64,000 nt of DNA, taken from contig JAETQH010000022.1 in assembly GCA_021770785.1 (NCBI GenBank), positions 1 to 64,000 on the forward strand. The letters are read 5' to 3'. Positions 36,372 to 44,734 of the stretch are shown one piece after another. Made by a program: the position numbers and the translations under genes. This DNA is from Lachnospiraceae bacterium (GTDB taxonomy: Bacteria; Bacillota; Clostridia; Lachnospirales; Lachnospiraceae). Under the pieces are notes generated by a model that was not told the origin of the DNA, did not search any database, and saw nothing but the letters and a program-made list of their open reading frames with translations. Every line of letters begins with the position of its first letter. Position 1 is the stretch's first letter.

Positions 36372-38516
36372 ATGACAGTCATTTTATTTGTACTATTATT
36401 TCTGCTATGCCTTGTGGGAGTGGTTCTGTTCCCAAAGACAGAGGGAAAAATAAACGGTGTGAAAGCGCTGGTGATGGGAAGCATGCTGGTGTTTTGCTAT
36501 CTGTCTTTTCTGGCGTTTATTTTTGACAAAATAGGCCTTGGAGCACGGCTAAATACCGGCTGCATCTCCTTAGCCCTTGCCGATATTGTACTGTGGGGCG
36601 TAGTCATAAAAGAAAAAAAAATACAGAAAATATTTTTCCGGTGGACGGACATCCTTGGTATCGTAGTGGTGTCCGCCTTTGTCTTAGCAATTTCTATGCA
36701 CATATTTACCCCAAAGCTGCGTCTCGCCTATATCAACACGGACCCGGCAAACCATTTTAATATGGCAATGCAGGTGGCAAAGACCGGGAAGCTGACAGGA
36801 ATTTATTTCTCCGCCTATGTGGATTCCCTGTTTATACAGGTTTTAGCGCCCTTCCTTTCTGCGGCAGACTATTATAAAGCCTTTATTGTGGCGGATATTT
36901 TCATGCACGTGCTGGAAATATGCATGTTTTATGTTCTGGCATTGACTGTCAGCGACAGGAAAATCGTGCGGGTGCTATCTCCGGTGTTTGCGGTGGGATA
37001 TTTCTTTGGTTATCCGGCGTACAGCTTTTTGACGGGAGGCTTTGTTTACTGGGGGATCGGCGTCATGATTCTGATCCTTATCGTCTATGCACTGCTTTTG
37101 GTGGAGCGGTATCCCGATTTGCGGAAATATACGTATCTCCTGCTGTTTTTTGCAGCATATGCCAACAGCTGCTGCAACCGCCTGTTTGTCCCGGTGAATT
37201 ATTTTGCGCTGTTGGCGGCGTTATTGCCGATTTTATTAAAGGGAGGGAAAAAGCTTCTGAATAAAAAGACGGTGCTGGCGGCGCTGGTACTGCTGGCATT
37301 GACTGCGGCAGCCGGAATTTTGTTTATTAACTACTGGGGCTCCGTGGATAAAATCCTCTCCTATGTACAGGTGGTGGGCTGGAGTTATTCCTCTATGTAC
37401 GGGGATTTGATTTTCTTTCTTCCGGTGATGTTTCTGGTGTGTTTTTATGCCCTGATAAAGGGGGAGCATTCTAAGACCATCAGTATTATGGGGCTGTGTA
37501 TGGTGCTTTGTACCATTGTCATGTATGTGTGCACCTACCAGAAATGGATGACATTTTATTACTATTATAAGATCTATTATAATCTCTGGCTCTTCGGCTG
37601 GCTGTTTGCCGTGGCAGCGCTGGAAATTTCCGCAGAGAAAAAGCAGCTGCCAGGCTACTTTTCCTACGGAATACTGATAGTAGGAATCACAGCGCTGACA
37701 CTGACCAACTATGACTACAATATGTGGCACCATGATGCAAATTACAATGGGGAGTATGCCACAAAAAATCTGTTTTCCCTGTACCGCTATAATATGGACA
37801 GCCTTCAGACGGATTATAAGGACTATACGATGTCGGAGGATTTGCTGGCGGTTTACCGCTATGCGGTGGAGGAATTAGAAGATGAGCAGATTCCGGCGCT
37901 GATTACCGACCAGGCGCGCTACTGCTGGTTTGACGCCATGCGGGTACAGGATCGGGACGAGGGGAAAAAATACTGGCCCCAGAAAAATGAGCTGATGGAA
38001 ATTGTACGGCGCCTGGATAAAAAAGACATTGAGCATGTGGTGGTGACAAAGATAGACGATTTTTATATCACCAATAAAGAGTATTTTGACTTGTGTGATG
38101 TGGTCTATGAAAATGATGCGGCGGCTGTTCTCGCCCGTCCGGGAGACAGCTGGACAGATATTCTCGATGTGGTGGAGAATTACAGTAAAGAGAAATTACA
38201 GCTGTACCGATATGTGAAAAAAAAGCTGGGGGGCGAACGGGTACCGTTGATGGCGGATCGCAGCGCAGCCATAGATTTCATCATTTACCGGAAACGGGCA
38301 AAGCAGAGTATGACAGACTGCTACAGCTGGAAGTTTGACGCAAGGGGAAATTTAGACAATTTAAATGAACTGGGAATTCAGTACATGCTGGTCTTCTATG
38401 ATGACCCCTATTACCAGAGCATTTCGGAGTATCTGGAAAAGCAGGAAACGGTATTTGAGAACGGCGTCGGAAAAATCGTCCGCTGCTCCGGTGAAAATTG
38501 GAGTACCCAGTATTAA
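36372..38516 (+). CDS. Large polytopic membrane protein with soluble C-terminal domain
   Basis: 714-aa protein with about thirteen hydrophobic segments in the first 450 residues, then a soluble domain of about 260 residues. It resembles, in plan and weakly in its C-terminal domain, the protein split across 26905-28848. Such proteins occur in clostridial glycan loci and may be GT-C-type transferases or polymerases; a conserved acidic loop after the third helix (YINTDPANHFNMAM near 123) would fit that, but no catalytic role can be proven. There is a GGGAGG site. It ends the first block of glycan genes. Confidence 0.75.
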   Translation: MTVILFVLLFLLCLVGVVLFPKTEGKINGVKALVMGSMLVFCYLSFLAFIFDKIGLGARLNTGCISLALADIVLWGVVIKEKKIQKIFFRWTDILGIVVVSAFVLAISMHIFTPKLRLAYINTDPANHFNMAMQVAKTGKLTGIYFSAYVDSLFIQVLAPFLSAADYYKAFIVADIFMHVLEICMFYVLALTVSDRKIVRVLSPVFAVGYFFGYPAYSFLTGGFVYWGIGVMILILIVYALLLVERYPDLRKYTYLLLFFAAYANSCCNRLFVPVNYFALLAALLPILLKGGKKLLNKKTVLAALVLLALTAAAGILFINYWGSVDKILSYVQVVGWSYSSMYGDLIFFLPVMFLVCFYALIKGEHSKTISIMGLCMVLCTIVMYVCTYQKWMTFYYYYKIYYNLWLFGWLFAVAALEISAEKKQLPGYFSYGILIVGITALTLTNYDYNMWHHDANYNGEYATKNLFSLYRYNMDSLQTDYKDYTMSEDLLAVYRYAVEELEDEQIPALITDQARYCWFDAMRVQDRDEGKKYWPQKNELMEIVRRLDKKDIEHVVVTKIDDFYITNKEYFDLCDVVYENDAAAVLARPGDSWTDILDVVENYSKEKLQLYRYVKKKLGGERVPLMADRSAAIDFIIYRKRAKQSMTDCYSWKFDARGNLDNLNELGIQYMLVFYDDPYYQSISEYLEKQETVFENGVGKIVRCSGENWSTQY

Positions 38517-38669
38517 TAAAGTGTGGTAAAATGTACACGATAGCTAGTGTAGTGCCCTTGGAGCCTGACAGGACAGAAGCCAGAAAGCAAGAACAGAAGA
38601 TTTTTAAATCTGCACTACAGAGTGATAGGAGGCACTACTTAGCAAAACGTAAGAGGGAGAGTATAAAAA
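38517..38669 (+). promoter_or_regulatory. Leader with alternative pairings before the 995-aa surface protein
   Basis: The 153-bp gap can form two exclusive 8-bp helices with one shared left arm: 38548-38555 with 38612-38619, or 38549-38556 with 38631-38638. The first encloses a perfect 6-bp hairpin (AGATTT/AAATCT, 38598-38611); the second ends about 12 nt before the ribosome binding site. A TAAAAT at 38527-38532 could be a -10 box, but no good -35 was seen. No known riboswitch consensus was recognised. Confidence 0.4.
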
Positions 38670-41657
38670 ATGAAGAAAAGGATACTGACAGGATTACTGG
38701 CACTGAGTATGTGTATGTCAACTGTTTTGGCGGAAGTCCCTGTATACGGGGCAACTGCCGGAACGCCGGCAGAAGCAGCAGAAACGGAAACTACCGGGGT
38801 GACAGTACCGGAGACGGTAGAGGCAACTGAGGCGGCAGGGGACGCAGAGAGCGTACCGTCTGTCGGAAATGTGGATTCAGCCGAAAACGTGGAGACAACG
38901 GAAACCACCAGAGAAACGGAAATTACCGAAATAATGGAAACTACCGAAAATGCTGAGAATACGGAATTTACCGATGAAACTGAAATAACGGAAACTACGG
39001 AAACCACCGAAACAACAGAAAGCACTGGGACAACGGAGGCAGCGGAAACCACCGAGGCAACGGAGATAACCGAACCCACAGAAATAGAAGAGTTAGAAGA
39101 AGAGGCAGAAATAAAAAGCGAGGAAACCGCTGCAGGAAAAAGCTATGACGATGCAGTGAAACTGGGGTTTGACACAGCTATCACATCTTCCGGTAAGCTG
39201 AGAGAAGCGTGTTGGTATCAGTTTACGTTGGAAAAGGACGGTATGGTGTCCTTTTCCTTTGAACATCAGAAATTAAACGTCAGTAGGGATCAGGAGGCAT
39301 GGAACATTGAATTTGCGGCGGAAAAGCCTGTGATTGATACGAGCCTTGGCAGTCTCCCCGTTAGCGTGAATGATAAGCTTTACACCTTAAACAGCAGGGC
39401 CTATGACATGATAAACGTATCTCCGGCAGTAGGGCTTCCGGCAGGAACCTACCGCATAAAGATTACGCCCGCTATTGAAGCGGCGGGAGGCGTTCCTTAC
39501 AGCCTGCGGTTAAGCTACAGCGATGTATACTGTGAGACGGAGGACAACAACACCGAAAATGCGGCGGATGAACTGGCCTTAGATAAGGAAATCGCCGGAA
39601 GCTTATACGGCGCAGAGGATGTAGATTATTATAAAGTAACGGTCACAGAGAATGGCTATGTTAATGTCCGCTTGACGCATGATATGGTATCGGGTAAGGA
39701 AAAAACAAATATATATCATATTTCTTTCTATGATATGTCAAACAACCTGCTCTATGAAGCCTACAGCAACGGTTCGGAGACAGAGCTAAATTCCATTAAG
39801 ATAGGGGCGGAGAAAGGTTCTTATCTGGTTAAAGTGGAGGCCACTGGAAGAGCAACTATAGACAGCGCAGCTCTTTACACCGGAACTTACGGGTTAAAGG
39901 TAACTGCCACAGCCTACAGTTACTGGGAGAAAGAGAGCAATGACACCATAAGCTTGGCGAATGCAGTAACCCCTGGTGTGACTTACGGCGGGGATATTCG
40001 AAATATCGGTGATGTGGATTATTATACCTATACGTCCACGGGAAAAGGATACCTGGGACTGGATTTTTCCCATACGGTGATTTCCGGTTGGGAGACCCGT
40101 AGTGTATATAAGATTACCGTTACCAGAAAAGGTGCCACAGGGGAGGTATATTCCGGTTATGTGAATGGCGGTGATACCACATGGAAAATGCCAAACCTCG
40201 GTCTCCCCGCAGATACCTATTACATCAAAATCGAGGCAGCGGCAACCTTAAACAGTTCCGTGAACAGTGGCTCTTTAGACACCTGTTATCCGACGGACTA
40301 CAGCATTACCGTGAACTGGACCAATACAAGCAAGTGGGAGGAAGAGGTAAACGATGCCCTAGCTGCCGCTAATGTCCTTGAGAGCGGAAAAACCATCGGC
40401 GGAAGCATTGCCACAGCCTCAGACAAAGATTATTACAAAGTAACCATGAAGAAAAAGGGATATCTTCAGGTGAAGCTTTCCCATGAGAATACCGGAAGCA
40501 CCGCAACCCATTATCAGATGGCGGTCTTAAATCAAGACGGCAACGAATTGTACAAAATCAGCAATGCCGGGGTGGATACCACCTGCAATTCAGGCAAAAT
40601 CGGTTTGGAAAAAGGAACCTATTATGTTCTTATTTCTGTAGCATCCACTCTTTATACCGGAGATTATAAGCTGAAGGTTACCACAAAAGCGGCATCAAAC
40701 TGGGAGAGTGAGGTAAACGGAGATACCGCTACCGCAGATAAAATTACTGTTGGAAAGGAAATGAACGGTATTATTTCCAGTTATTCCGGCGATTTAGATT
40801 ATTATAAATTTACTCTGGACAAAGCGGCATATATCAATGTCAGCCTGACCCATGAGAAAATCAATGCGGCGGGGAGAAGCTGGTATGTATATCTGCTGAA
40901 AGGAAACGGAAGCCGCTTAAACTATAAGAAAACAGACCATCTTTACGCTTATGCGGGAGATGTCTACACGGAAACCGATGCCGTGAAGCTGGCAAAGGGA
41001 ACCTATTATGTGGTAGTCCGGGCGGCAGCCGACAATAAGAATGCCGTAGGGCAGGAATATACGGTGTGCGTCAATAAGATTTCTGCAAAAAAACCGACGA
41101 TTTCCGATGTAAAATCCGTAGGCTACAATATGTTAAAGGTGACCTGGAAGGCAGTTCCGGGGGCAGTTTCTTATGAGATTTACAGAAGTAATTCCAAAAA
41201 CGGAAGCTATACGAAGGTGAAAACCATTGACGAGGTGAAAACCGTCAGCTGGACCGACAAAAACGTAACTACCGGGAAAACATATTATTATAAGATAAAA
41301 GCTACTGTTGCCCTGGAGGGAGGCACCACCGGGACAGGAAGTGCATCCGGTGCAAAATCAGGGAAAGCGGTTCCGGCAGCCACAACCTTAAAGGCGAAAG
41401 CTGGAGCGAAACAGATAAAGCTTACCTGGTCTAAGGTATCCGGGGCGAGCGGTTATGAGCTTTACCGCAGCACGTCAGAGGACGGAAAATATTCTAAAAT
41501 AAAAACCGTCACGAAAGGCTCCACAAAGTCCTATACGGATAAGAGCAAGGTGAGCAGCGGCAAGATGTATTACTATAAAATCCGGGCATACCGCAAGGTA
41601 GACGGAAAGAAAGTATATGGAGAATATTCCAAGGTTATTTCAAAGAAGGCAAAATAG
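38670..41657 (+). CDS. Secreted multidomain protein: Thr/Glu linker, PPC-like repeats, two FnIII domains
   Basis: 995-aa exported protein. A signal peptide covers about residues 1-28 (MKKRILTGLLALSMCMSTVLA). A repetitive Thr/Glu-rich stretch runs to about 152. Five repeats of about 120-135 residues begin near 157, 289, 418, 556 and 678; most share W(E)xExN at the start and a D(V/K/L)DYYK core, resembling bacterial pre-peptidase C-terminal (PPC) domains. Two fibronectin-III-like domains (about 808-903 and 904-995) end in a basic tail. There is no LPXTG motif and no enzyme domain. It sits within the glycan operon and probably binds the surface polymer. Confidence 0.85.
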   Translation: MKKRILTGLLALSMCMSTVLAEVPVYGATAGTPAEAAETETTGVTVPETVEATEAAGDAESVPSVGNVDSAENVETTETTRETEITEIMETTENAENTEFTDETEITETTETTETTESTGTTEAAETTEATEITEPTEIEELEEEAEIKSEETAAGKSYDDAVKLGFDTAITSSGKLREACWYQFTLEKDGMVSFSFEHQKLNVSRDQEAWNIEFAAEKPVIDTSLGSLPVSVNDKLYTLNSRAYDMINVSPAVGLPAGTYRIKITPAIEAAGGVPYSLRLSYSDVYCETEDNNTENAADELALDKEIAGSLYGAEDVDYYKVTVTENGYVNVRLTHDMVSGKEKTNIYHISFYDMSNNLLYEAYSNGSETELNSIKIGAEKGSYLVKVEATGRATIDSAALYTGTYGLKVTATAYSYWEKESNDTISLANAVTPGVTYGGDIRNIGDVDYYTYTSTGKGYLGLDFSHTVISGWETRSVYKITVTRKGATGEVYSGYVNGGDTTWKMPNLGLPADTYYIKIEAAATLNSSVNSGSLDTCYPTDYSITVNWTNTSKWEEEVNDALAAANVLESGKTIGGSIATASDKDYYKVTMKKKGYLQVKLSHENTGSTATHYQMAVLNQDGNELYKISNAGVDTTCNSGKIGLEKGTYYVLISVASTLYTGDYKLKVTTKAASNWESEVNGDTATADKITVGKEMNGIISSYSGDLDYYKFTLDKAAYINVSLTHEKINAAGRSWYVYLLKGNGSRLNYKKTDHLYAYAGDVYTETDAVKLAKGTYYVVVRAAADNKNAVGQEYTVCVNKISAKKPTISDVKSVGYNMLKVTWKAVPGAVSYEIYRSNSKNGSYTKVKTIDEVKTVSWTDKNVTTGKTYYYKIKATVALEGGTTGTGSASGAKSGKAVPAATTLKAKAGAKQIKLTWSKVSGASGYELYRSTSEDGKYSKIKTVTKGSTKSYTDKSKVSSGKMYYYKIRAYRKVDGKKVYGEYSKVISKKAK
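38881..39090 (+). repeat. Degenerate ACGGAA/ACCGAA-type codon repeat
   Basis: Imperfect repeats of Thr-Glu codons (ACGGAA, ACCGAA, ACAGAA) encode the linker of the surface protein. The array is irregular but could change length by slippage or recombination in multiples of 3 without breaking the frame. Confidence 0.7.
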
Positions 41658-41666
41658 AGGTAGGGA

Positions 41667-43034
41667 ATGGGAAGAAGAGAAAGATACAAGCACTTGCTGA
41701 ATCTCTGTGCTAATTTTATATTGTTGCTGGCAGAGACGGCAATGTTTGCATGGGTTTGGTATCAATTATATGTCCCCAGCTTTCCGCCAAAGGACCAGTT
41801 TTGGCGGAGAGGAAACTGGGCGGTTATCGGTATTTATGCATTGGTATTGTTTTTTTTCACCCGTACCTTTGGCGGATATCGTATTGGTTATCTGCGGATA
41901 ACGGATATCTGCCTTTCCCAGATATTATCCATATTGTTTGCCAACGGTATTGAGTATTTCCAGATTTGTATGATTGCCAATGACTATGTGAATGCAGGAC
42001 CGATTCTGCTTCTGACAGGAGCAGAATTGGCAGTGGTACTTCCTTGCGTATATGTGGTGCGTTATTTTTATGTGAGGCTGTACCCGCCTCGAAAAATGAT
42101 TGTAATTTACGGGAAGCATTCACCGGAGGATTTGATTTCCAAGATTAATTCCAGAGAGGATAAGTATAATGTCTGCGCCACAGCCAGTGCCTATATTGGT
42201 TACGAGGCGCTTTATAGTAAGATTTTGGACTATGAGGCAGTGGTGCTCTGCGATTTGCCCACAAGTATCCGCAATAAAATTTTAAAATTCTGCTATGACC
42301 AGAATAAACGTGCCTATGTCACGCCGAAGGTTTCGGATATCATTGTGAAAGGGACAGAGAGCATCCATTTGTTTGATACCCCGCTTATGCTTTGCAGAAA
42401 CCAGGGGTTGACTATCGAACAGCGCTTTGTAAAGCGTACAATGGATATTGTGTTTTCTTTGTTGGCAATTATTATTGCCTCGCCGTTTCTGATTGTGATT
42501 GCACTGGCAATCAAGCTCTATGACAGAGGACCGGTATTTTATATGCAGGAGCGGCTTACCAGGGACAGGGAAACTTTTCAGATTATTAAGTTCCGCAGTA
42601 TGAAGGTGGATTCGGAGGAAAAAGGCGCACAGCTGGCGAAAAAGGACGATAACCGTATTACTCCGATAGGAAAAGTTATCCGCCGGACCCATTTAGACGA
42701 GCTGCCCCAGCTTTTTAATATTTTAAAAGGGGAAATGTCTTTCGTGGGGCCAAGGCCGGAGAGACAGGTCATTGCGGAGAAGTACGAGGATGTGGTGCCG
42801 GAGTTCCGGTTCCGCCTGAAAGTAAAAGCGGGACTTACCGGATATGCTCAGGTATATGGAAAGTATAATACCACTCCTTACGATAAATTAAAATTAGACC
42901 TTACGTATATCGAAAATTATTCTGCATGGTTGGATTTGAAGCTGATGCTGATGACGGCAAAGGTGATTTTTCAGAAGGAAAATACTGAGGGTGTGGATGA
43001 AAAACAAGTGACGGCAATCAAAAAGGAACGATGA
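41667..43034 (+). CDS. Second polyprenyl-phosphate sugar-1-phosphate transferase
   Basis: 455-aa member of the exopolysaccharide polyprenyl glycosylphosphotransferase family. Four or five N-terminal helices (to about residue 150) and a central domain precede the catalytic core: RTMDIVFSLLAIIIASPFL near 258, KFRSMKVDSEEKGAQ near 311, HLDELPQLFNILKGEMSFVG near 342-361 and KAGLTGYAQVYGKYNTTPYD near 390. The GYAQVYGKYNTTPYDKLK ending is characteristic of a subgroup different from the enzyme at 24191. It may start a second glycan or the teichoic-like polymer. Its stop overlaps the next start. Confidence 0.92.
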   Translation: MGRRERYKHLLNLCANFILLLAETAMFAWVWYQLYVPSFPPKDQFWRRGNWAVIGIYALVLFFFTRTFGGYRIGYLRITDICLSQILSILFANGIEYFQICMIANDYVNAGPILLLTGAELAVVLPCVYVVRYFYVRLYPPRKMIVIYGKHSPEDLISKINSREDKYNVCATASAYIGYEALYSKILDYEAVVLCDLPTSIRNKILKFCYDQNKRAYVTPKVSDIIVKGTESIHLFDTPLMLCRNQGLTIEQRFVKRTMDIVFSLLAIIIASPFLIVIALAIKLYDRGPVFYMQERLTRDRETFQIIKFRSMKVDSEEKGAQLAKKDDNRITPIGKVIRRTHLDELPQLFNILKGEMSFVGPRPERQVIAEKYEDVVPEFRFRLKVKAGLTGYAQVYGKYNTTPYDKLKLDLTYIENYSAWLDLKLMLMTAKVIFQKENTEGVDEKQVTAIKKER

Positions 43035-43852
43035 TGGAACAGAATTATTCAGTACTGATGTCCGTATATGAAAAAGAAAAGGCGGAATTTTTAAAACAGA
43101 GCATTGACAGTATTTTAGGGCAGACAGTATGCCCTAATGATTTTGTTCTGGTATGTGACGGCGTCCTTACCAGGGAACTGTACGAAGTGATAGATAGTGT
43201 GAAAAAAGAAAATCCAGGTTTGTTTCAGGTGATTTCCCTTTCCGAAAATAGGGGACTGGGAGAGGCGCTTAAGGAGGGACTGTCCTACTGCAGAAATGAA
43301 TTTGTGGCAAGGATGGACAGCGATGATATCAGTGTAAAAAACCGCTGCGAGTTGCAGCTTGCGGTGATGGACAGGGAACAGGCGGATATTGTAGGTGGTT
43401 GGGTGGAGGAGTTTGAAAAAGAGCCCATGGAACAGGGGGCTGTCCGCAGGGTTCCAGAGTATGGAGAAGAGATTGTGCAGTATGCAAAAAAGCGGAATCC
43501 CTTCAACCACCCAACGGTGATGTTCCGCAGAGAGGCAGTTTTAAGGGCGGGAAATTACCAGCCCTGTCGAGGCTTTGAAGATTATCATCTCTGGGTGCGC
43601 ATGCTAGAAATAGGCTGTAAGGGTTACAATATTCCTGCTGTGTTGGTGCATATGCGGGGAGGAAATGGTATGTACCAAAGACGGGGGGGGGTTCAGTATC
43701 TTAAGGATACGGTTGCTTTCCAGAATTTTATGAGAAAAAGCGGTTATATCGGGAATTTGGAATTTGCTGCTGCGGTGGCAAAGCGGGGGCTGGTGAGCCT
43801 TGTGCCCTCGGGAGTGCGGCGGTTCATCTACAGTGTGTTTTTAAGAAAGTAG
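43031..43852 (+). CDS. Family 2 glycosyltransferase
   Basis: 273-aa GT-A enzyme following the phosphotransferase with an ATGA overlap, so it probably adds the next sugar. Motifs: SVLMSVYEKEKAEFLKQSI near residue 6, LSENRGLGEALKEGL near 73, and the metal motif FVARMDSDDIS near 94. The sequence RNPFNHPTVMFRR near 156 is typical of amylovoran/capsule-type family 2 enzymes. A run of eight G in the DNA (43684-43691) is a possible slippage site inside the gene. Confidence 0.9.
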   Translation: MMEQNYSVLMSVYEKEKAEFLKQSIDSILGQTVCPNDFVLVCDGVLTRELYEVIDSVKKENPGLFQVISLSENRGLGEALKEGLSYCRNEFVARMDSDDISVKNRCELQLAVMDREQADIVGGWVEEFEKEPMEQGAVRRVPEYGEEIVQYAKKRNPFNHPTVMFRREAVLRAGNYQPCRGFEDYHLWVRMLEIGCKGYNIPAVLVHMRGGNGMYQRRGGVQYLKDTVAFQNFMRKSGYIGNLEFAAAVAKRGLVSLVPSGVRRFIYSVFLRK

Positions 43853-43860
43853 CATGAAAA

Positions 43861-43889
43861 TTGACGTAAAAACATGCTTATGTTATAAT
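43861..43889 (+). promoter_or_regulatory. Near-consensus sigma-A promoter of the teichoic-like module
   Basis: The -35 is TTGACG (43861-43866), the spacer 17 nt and the -10 TATAAT (43884-43889). Two inverted repeats overlap it: GCATG/CATGC (43852-43856 with 43873-43877) around the -35, and AACAT/ATGTT (43871-43875 with 43880-43884) in the spacer. These could be an operator. Confidence 0.75.
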
Positions 43890-43924
43890 TGTGCAAGTTT
43901 ATAAATATGATGGGTGACGTACAG

Positions 43925-44716
43925 ATGGAAAACGGGTTAGAGGAATTGCAGCAGAAATTGCTGGATATGTTAGAAATATTTCAGAATTTTACAGAACAAA
44001 ACGGGCTGGTGTTTTTTCTGGTGGGTGGCAGCGCCTTAGGGGCTGCCCGTCATGAGGGATTTATCCCCTGGGACGATGACGTGGACATTGCCATGATGCG
44101 CAGCGACTTCGAGAAGATGGAGCGGTTGATGGCAGGGAGGAATAACCGGTTGGGAGACTATGTGTATTCTCCTGTGGAACAGCATTTGTTGCCGGAAGCG
44201 CCCATCGGATACCTCTACGATACCACTCATTTGCAAAAGGGCTATGCAAATACGGCAAAAATCGATATCCACCCCATCGACGGAGTGCCGGAAAATAAGC
44301 TGCTGCGGAAGGTGCAGAAGATAGCCTCCCTAGTTTATTACCTTTCGGAGTATCGCCTCCCGGTGAAAAATAAGGGAAAAACAATCCGAAATATCTCAAA
44401 GGTCATTTTGAAAGTGACGCCGGAGTTTTTATTTCGCTTTTATTTGAAAATCTGTAAAAAAATCATGACATCATGGAGCGATGAGACTAGCGTCAATATC
44501 TGCAGTCTGTTTGGGGTGGCAGGGTATGAGAGGGAGGTAATGCCCAGAAATTATCTCATGCCGCTACAGAAAGTGAAATTTCAAAACCGGGAATTTTTGA
44601 TGCCGGGGAGGCAGGAGGAATATCTTACCAGATTGTATGGAGACTACAAAACACTGCCGCCGGAGAACGAACGCCATCCAAGGCATAAGAACTATCGGCT
44701 TTATAAACGCAGTTAA
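43925..44716 (+). CDS. LicD family protein (phospho-ligand transferase)
   Basis: 263-aa member of the LicD nucleotidyltransferase-fold family. Known members attach phosphocholine or related phosphodiester groups to teichoic acids or other glycans. The active-site region is clear: FFLVGGSALGAARHEGFIPWDD with the DVDIAM metal motif, together at about residues 29-56. The start at 43925 (MENGLEELQQ) is chosen because the strong promoter would start transcription near 43896; a TTG at 43889 lies in the -10 box. No choline kinase or uptake gene is near, so the moved group may not be choline. Confidence 0.88.
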   Translation: MENGLEELQQKLLDMLEIFQNFTEQNGLVFFLVGGSALGAARHEGFIPWDDDVDIAMMRSDFEKMERLMAGRNNRLGDYVYSPVEQHLLPEAPIGYLYDTTHLQKGYANTAKIDIHPIDGVPENKLLRKVQKIASLVYYLSEYRLPVKNKGKTIRNISKVILKVTPEFLFRFYLKICKKIMTSWSDETSVNICSLFGVAGYEREVMPRNYLMPLQKVKFQNREFLMPGRQEEYLTRLYGDYKTLPPENERHPRHKNYRLYKRS

Positions 44717-44734
44717 AAGCGGTGGAGAGAAAAT

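Noticed and set aside
38639-39079. 146-aa minus-strand frame rich in Ser and Val
   Set aside because: It is the antisense translation of the Thr/Glu codon repeats of the surface protein and has no start signals.
38881-39090. Repeat array as a possible CRISPR
   Set aside because: Units are short codon repeats within a gene, without constant repeats of 24-40 bp, unique spacers or cas genes.
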